DNA of 64,000 nt from Jannaschia aquimarina (GTDB taxonomy: Bacteria; Pseudomonadota; Alphaproteobacteria; Rhodobacterales; Rhodobacteraceae). A model generated the notes under the pieces. It worked only from the letters and a program-made list of their open reading frames with translations. It was not told the DNA's origin and did not search any database. Position 1 is the stretch's first letter. Every line of letters starts with the position of its first letter. The stretch lies in contig NZ_JYFE01000048.1 of NCBI RefSeq assembly GCF_000877395.1, forward strand, positions 17,488 through 81,487, in the 5' to 3' direction. This document shows, one piece after another, positions 61,413-64,000 of the stretch. The position numbers and the translations under genes are program-made.

Positions 61413-63479
61413 ATGTCGACGACACATACACCGACCGACTTCGAACAGATGATGCTCGAGCTTGTGAACCGAGCGCGTCGTGATCCCGAGGGAGAGATCG
61501 TCGACGCGGTCGGGCCTGGCGTTCAGTCGAATGTCGCAAGCGCGATGCGATACTTCGGGGTCGATGTCAGGGCCTATGAACAACAGCTCAGCGCCCTGGA
61601 TCCGGTTGCGCCTCTTGCGTGGAACGGCAAGCTTGCCGATGCTGCGGCCGGGCACACGGCACGCCTGGTCGAGGAAGAAGCGCAGACCCATCAGTTCCCG
61701 GACGGCCCTTCGATGGGAGAGCGGATCCGCGATGCCGGATATCGGTACAACGCGGCGGCGGAGAATGTGTATTCCCATACCGACGATCCGGTTCAGGGCC
61801 ATGCGGGCTTCTTCATCGACTGGGGCTTCGACTCAGGAGAAACCGAATTCACTCCAAACTTCGAGTCCATGGGGGACGGCATCCAAGATCCGGCTGGCCA
61901 CCGAAACAACATCATGTCGACGCGCTACACCGAAATCGGGATCGCCGCGCAGGAGACGGGTCCGGATTTGAAAGTCGGCCCATGGGTCGTGACGCAGAAC
62001 TTCGGCAACCGCTTTGATTACGAAGCCCAGCTTGTCGGCGTTGTCATCGACGATCTGGATGGCGACGACTTCTACGATATCGGCGAGGGCCTTGACGGTA
62101 TCACCGTCACGGCGACCGGATCCGCCGGGACATTCACGACGACCACCTGGGATAGCGGCGGATATCAAATGGTTCTGCCCCGCGGGGACTATACCGTGAC
62201 GTTCACCGGCGCGGAGATTGACGGCTCGATTACTGCATCCGCAACGATCGCCGACGAGAACGTGAAGGTCGATGCGATCGCCGACGAAGCTGCGCCACCG
62301 ATAGAATCGGTGGTCCGGGGTTCGGAGGGAGACGACCGTCTTCTCGCGGATGAGGGTGCCGAGCTTCAGATCGTGGTCGGTGGTGGCGGGTCGGACGAGA
62401 TCACCGACGCCGACGGCGATCACCTTCTTGTTGGTGATGCGCTTGCTGCCGGCTATTTCGACGTCGCTGATGACGTCTACCGCATGTACCGCGCGACGTT
62501 CGATCGGGATCCGGACGCCGCCGGCTTCGCCGCGTGGAGCGAGCGGCTGCTTCTGGGTCTCTCGGATGCGGAACTCGCGGAGGCGTTCATCGGCGCACCC
62601 GAGTTCCGGGCGGTCTACGGATCACTCGGGGATCAAGCCTTTATCGAACAGCTCTACCTCAATGTCCTCGGGCGGGCCGCCGACGAGACCGGGCTCGCGA
62701 ACTGGGTCGCGCGATTGCAATCGGGCATGGACCGGGCGGACGTGCTTGTCGGGTTCAGCAACAGCCCCGAATTCGTCTCGAACACTGCGGGGGCGGCTCG
62801 GACCTATGCGATCGAAAGCGATGCGGCAGCGTGGACGGACGACGTCTATCGTCTCTACCGCGCAACCCTCGATCGCGATCCCGACGCAAAGGGCCTCGCG
62901 AACTGGTCCGGACGTTTGGCCGGCGGGACGGAGTATCTGGACGTCGCGACCGGCTTCATCGCGAGCCCGGAATTCCAGGCCACCTACGGATCGCTTTCGA
63001 ACCGCGAGTTTGTCAGCCAACTCTATCGGAACGTCCTCGACCGCGAAGGCGATGCGACCGGTTTGGCCAATTGGACTGCGCGGCTCGACAGCGGTGCCGA
63101 CCGGGCGGAGATCGTTCGTGGATTTGCCCAAAGCGCCGAGTTTGTCGCCGGAACGCGAGACGATGCAATCGCCTATATCCGAAGCCTGGGGACGGACGAC
63201 ACGATCCGCGCGGGGTCCGGCGACGATGTGATGCTCGGCGGCGCGCTATCGGATGTCTTTGAGTTCGGCGAAAACGCAAGTGGGACGGTGCGCGTCCTCG
63301 ATTTCGAGGCGTGGGACAGCATCGATCTGTCCGGACACGGATTCGCCGACGAGACCTCTGCGAGGCGGGCCTTCGAGCAGATCGGAGAAGATGCCGTTCT
63401 TGAGCTTAATGATCTGACAGTGACGCTGATCGGGGTCCGAGCGGCGGATCTGGCCGATGATCAGATCCTGCTTGCCTGA
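61413..63479 (+). CDS. CAP-domain protein with DUF4214 repeats
   Basis: This 688-aa protein starts at an ATG with a GGAGAGG site. Residues 8-210 form a CAP/SCP domain (MMLELVNRARRDPEGEI, LADAAAGHTARLVEEEAQTH, GYRYNAAAENVYSH, GHRNNIMSTRYTEIGIA). A SdrD/collagen-binding B-like strand domain follows at about 210-290. Four DUF4214-type units then fill 350-600, and an RTX-like GSGDDVMLGG segment lies near 605. It lacks a signal peptide and shares its C-terminal architecture with the preceding gene, so both probably leave by type I secretion. The CAP activity is unknown. Confidence 0.88.
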   Translation: MSTTHTPTDFEQMMLELVNRARRDPEGEIVDAVGPGVQSNVASAMRYFGVDVRAYEQQLSALDPVAPLAWNGKLADAAAGHTARLVEEEAQTHQFPDGPSMGERIRDAGYRYNAAAENVYSHTDDPVQGHAGFFIDWGFDSGETEFTPNFESMGDGIQDPAGHRNNIMSTRYTEIGIAAQETGPDLKVGPWVVTQNFGNRFDYEAQLVGVVIDDLDGDDFYDIGEGLDGITVTATGSAGTFTTTTWDSGGYQMVLPRGDYTVTFTGAEIDGSITASATIADENVKVDAIADEAAPPIESVVRGSEGDDRLLADEGAELQIVVGGGGSDEITDADGDHLLVGDALAAGYFDVADDVYRMYRATFDRDPDAAGFAAWSERLLLGLSDAELAEAFIGAPEFRAVYGSLGDQAFIEQLYLNVLGRAADETGLANWVARLQSGMDRADVLVGFSNSPEFVSNTAGAARTYAIESDAAAWTDDVYRLYRATLDRDPDAKGLANWSGRLAGGTEYLDVATGFIASPEFQATYGSLSNREFVSQLYRNVLDREGDATGLANWTARLDSGADRAEIVRGFAQSAEFVAGTRDDAIAYIRSLGTDDTIRAGSGDDVMLGGALSDVFEFGENASGTVRVLDFEAWDSIDLSGHGFADETSARRAFEQIGEDAVLELNDLTVTLIGVRAADLADDQILLA

Positions 63480-63597
63480 GGCAGATGCCGCGGGGCGAAG
63501 CAATCGTCGCGTGCCGCGATCTTTACGGCCCCTGACCTGCTCCCCTGAAACGTCCTCGATTTGAGGTTAGGCTGTTCTCCAACTGAGGAGACAGGAG

Positions 63598-63864
63598 ATG
63601 AAGAGAAGCCGTTTCAGCGAAGCGCAGATCATTGGCATCCTGAAGGAGCATGCAGCGGGCATGAGCACGCCGGACCTGTGCCGCAAGCATGGGATCAGCG
63701 ATGCGACCTTCTACAACGGGCGCCGCAAGTACGGCGGCATGGAGGTCGCCGATGCGAAGCGGCTGAAGGCACTGGAAGCTGAGAATGCGAAGCTGAAGAA
63801 GATGCTGGCCGAGCAGATGATGGATGTGGCCACGCTGAAAGAGATGCCTGGAAAAAACTTCTGA
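63598..63864 (+). CDS. IS3-family OrfA
   Basis: The 88-aa product begins MKRSRFSEAQIIGILKEHAA and contains the helix-turn-helix (STPDLCRKHGISDATFYNGR) and the leucine zipper (KRLKALEAENAKLKKMLAEQ). It has full length for the family. A canonical slippery heptamer AAAAAAC lies at 63,852-63,858 in phase, three codons before the stop, so a share of ribosomes should shift by -1 into orfB. Confidence 0.93.
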   Translation: MKRSRFSEAQIIGILKEHAAGMSTPDLCRKHGISDATFYNGRRKYGGMEVADAKRLKALEAENAKLKKMLAEQMMDVATLKEMPGKNF

Positions 63865-64000
63865 GGCCCGGTTCGAGGAGGAATGCCGTGGACTGGGCCA
63901 TGACGGAGAAGAGCTGCTCACAGCGGCGGGCCTGTGCCCTGGCCGGCATAGATCCGCGTGTCTGTCGGCGCAGATCCAAGCGTCCGGCCGACACCGAGCT
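63858..64000 (+). CDS. IS3-family OrfB, start of the frameshifted transposase, cut by window edge
   Basis: In the frame reached by a -1 shift at AAAAAAC, the sequence reads LLRPGSRRNAVDWAMTEKS, then CSQRRACALAGIDPRVC and RRRSKRPADTEL to the edge. This is the usual N-terminal region of OrfB before the HTH_21 and DDE parts. The catalytic residues lie outside the window. Confidence 0.85.

Larger units (their letters stand above)
63533..64000 (+). mobile_element. IS3-family insertion sequence, cut by window edge
   Basis: The terminal repeat begins TGACCTGCTCCCC at about 63,533, followed by orfA and the beginning of orfB. The right end lies outside. It is a different IS3 from the one at 23.5 kb: the OrfA sequences and slippery heptamers differ. 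Confidence 0.85.

Overview
The window is high-G+C DNA from an alphaproteobacterium, most likely a member of the Rhodobacteraceae. This rests on a separate F0 operon in the order atpI-atpB-atpE-b'-b with duplicated b subunits, together with lepA, meaB, hrpB, rpmB and a CobB-type sirtuin in typical form. No rRNA, tRNA or CRISPR array was recognised. All coordinates and motifs come from reading the sequence; no database search was possible.

Positions 1 to about 33,070 are accessory DNA that I read as the inside and right end of a Tn7-like transposon. A TniQ/TnsD-type gene runs off the left edge on the minus strand. A compact tnsA-tnsB-tnsC operon lies at 28,952-32,855, followed by a terminator and three copies of a TGGCACGGAAGTC-type repeat that look like transposase-binding sites. 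The cargo between them holds: a small membrane protein; a coupled three-gene operon with a metallophosphoesterase; an orphan type VI secretion set (VgrG, effector with a tRNase-like tail, candidate immunity genes, PAAR) preceded by an exported protein; an XRE regulator; a DUF5131/TcmP pair; an MNT-HEPN toxin-antitoxin pair; a broken AlbA_2 gene; a DUF2235 lipase-like protein with a membrane partner; a superfamily 2 helicase followed by a PD-(D/E)XK-like protein; an IS3 element beside a decapitated thermonuclease gene; and a 173-aa protein followed by an AAA+/M41 protease of FtsH type. The content resembles a defence and competition island.

Positions 33,300-35,060 hold a decayed REP-associated tyrosine transposase and a SIR2-domain gene whose two ends abut REP-like palindromes. 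From 35,072 to 48,903 the DNA is core chromosome: lepA, a lipoprotein, an M50 protease, a sirtuin, a LysR regulator, rpmB, meaB, a DUF3108 protein, hrpB, the F0 part of ATP synthase, and ArsR and GntR/FCD regulators.

From about 49,000 to the end is a cell-surface region. After an IS5 relic come a KpsF-type arabinose-5-phosphate isomerase, a two-domain glycosyltransferase, a sulfotransferase-like protein, KpsM/KpsE/KpsT-type capsule export proteins and another glycosyltransferase. Two large RTX/DUF4214 proteins follow, one with a propeller-like N-terminus and one with a CAP domain. A second IS3 element enters at the right edge. Together the genes suggest synthesis and ABC export of a surface polysaccharide, possibly sulfated, alongside secreted calcium-binding proteins.
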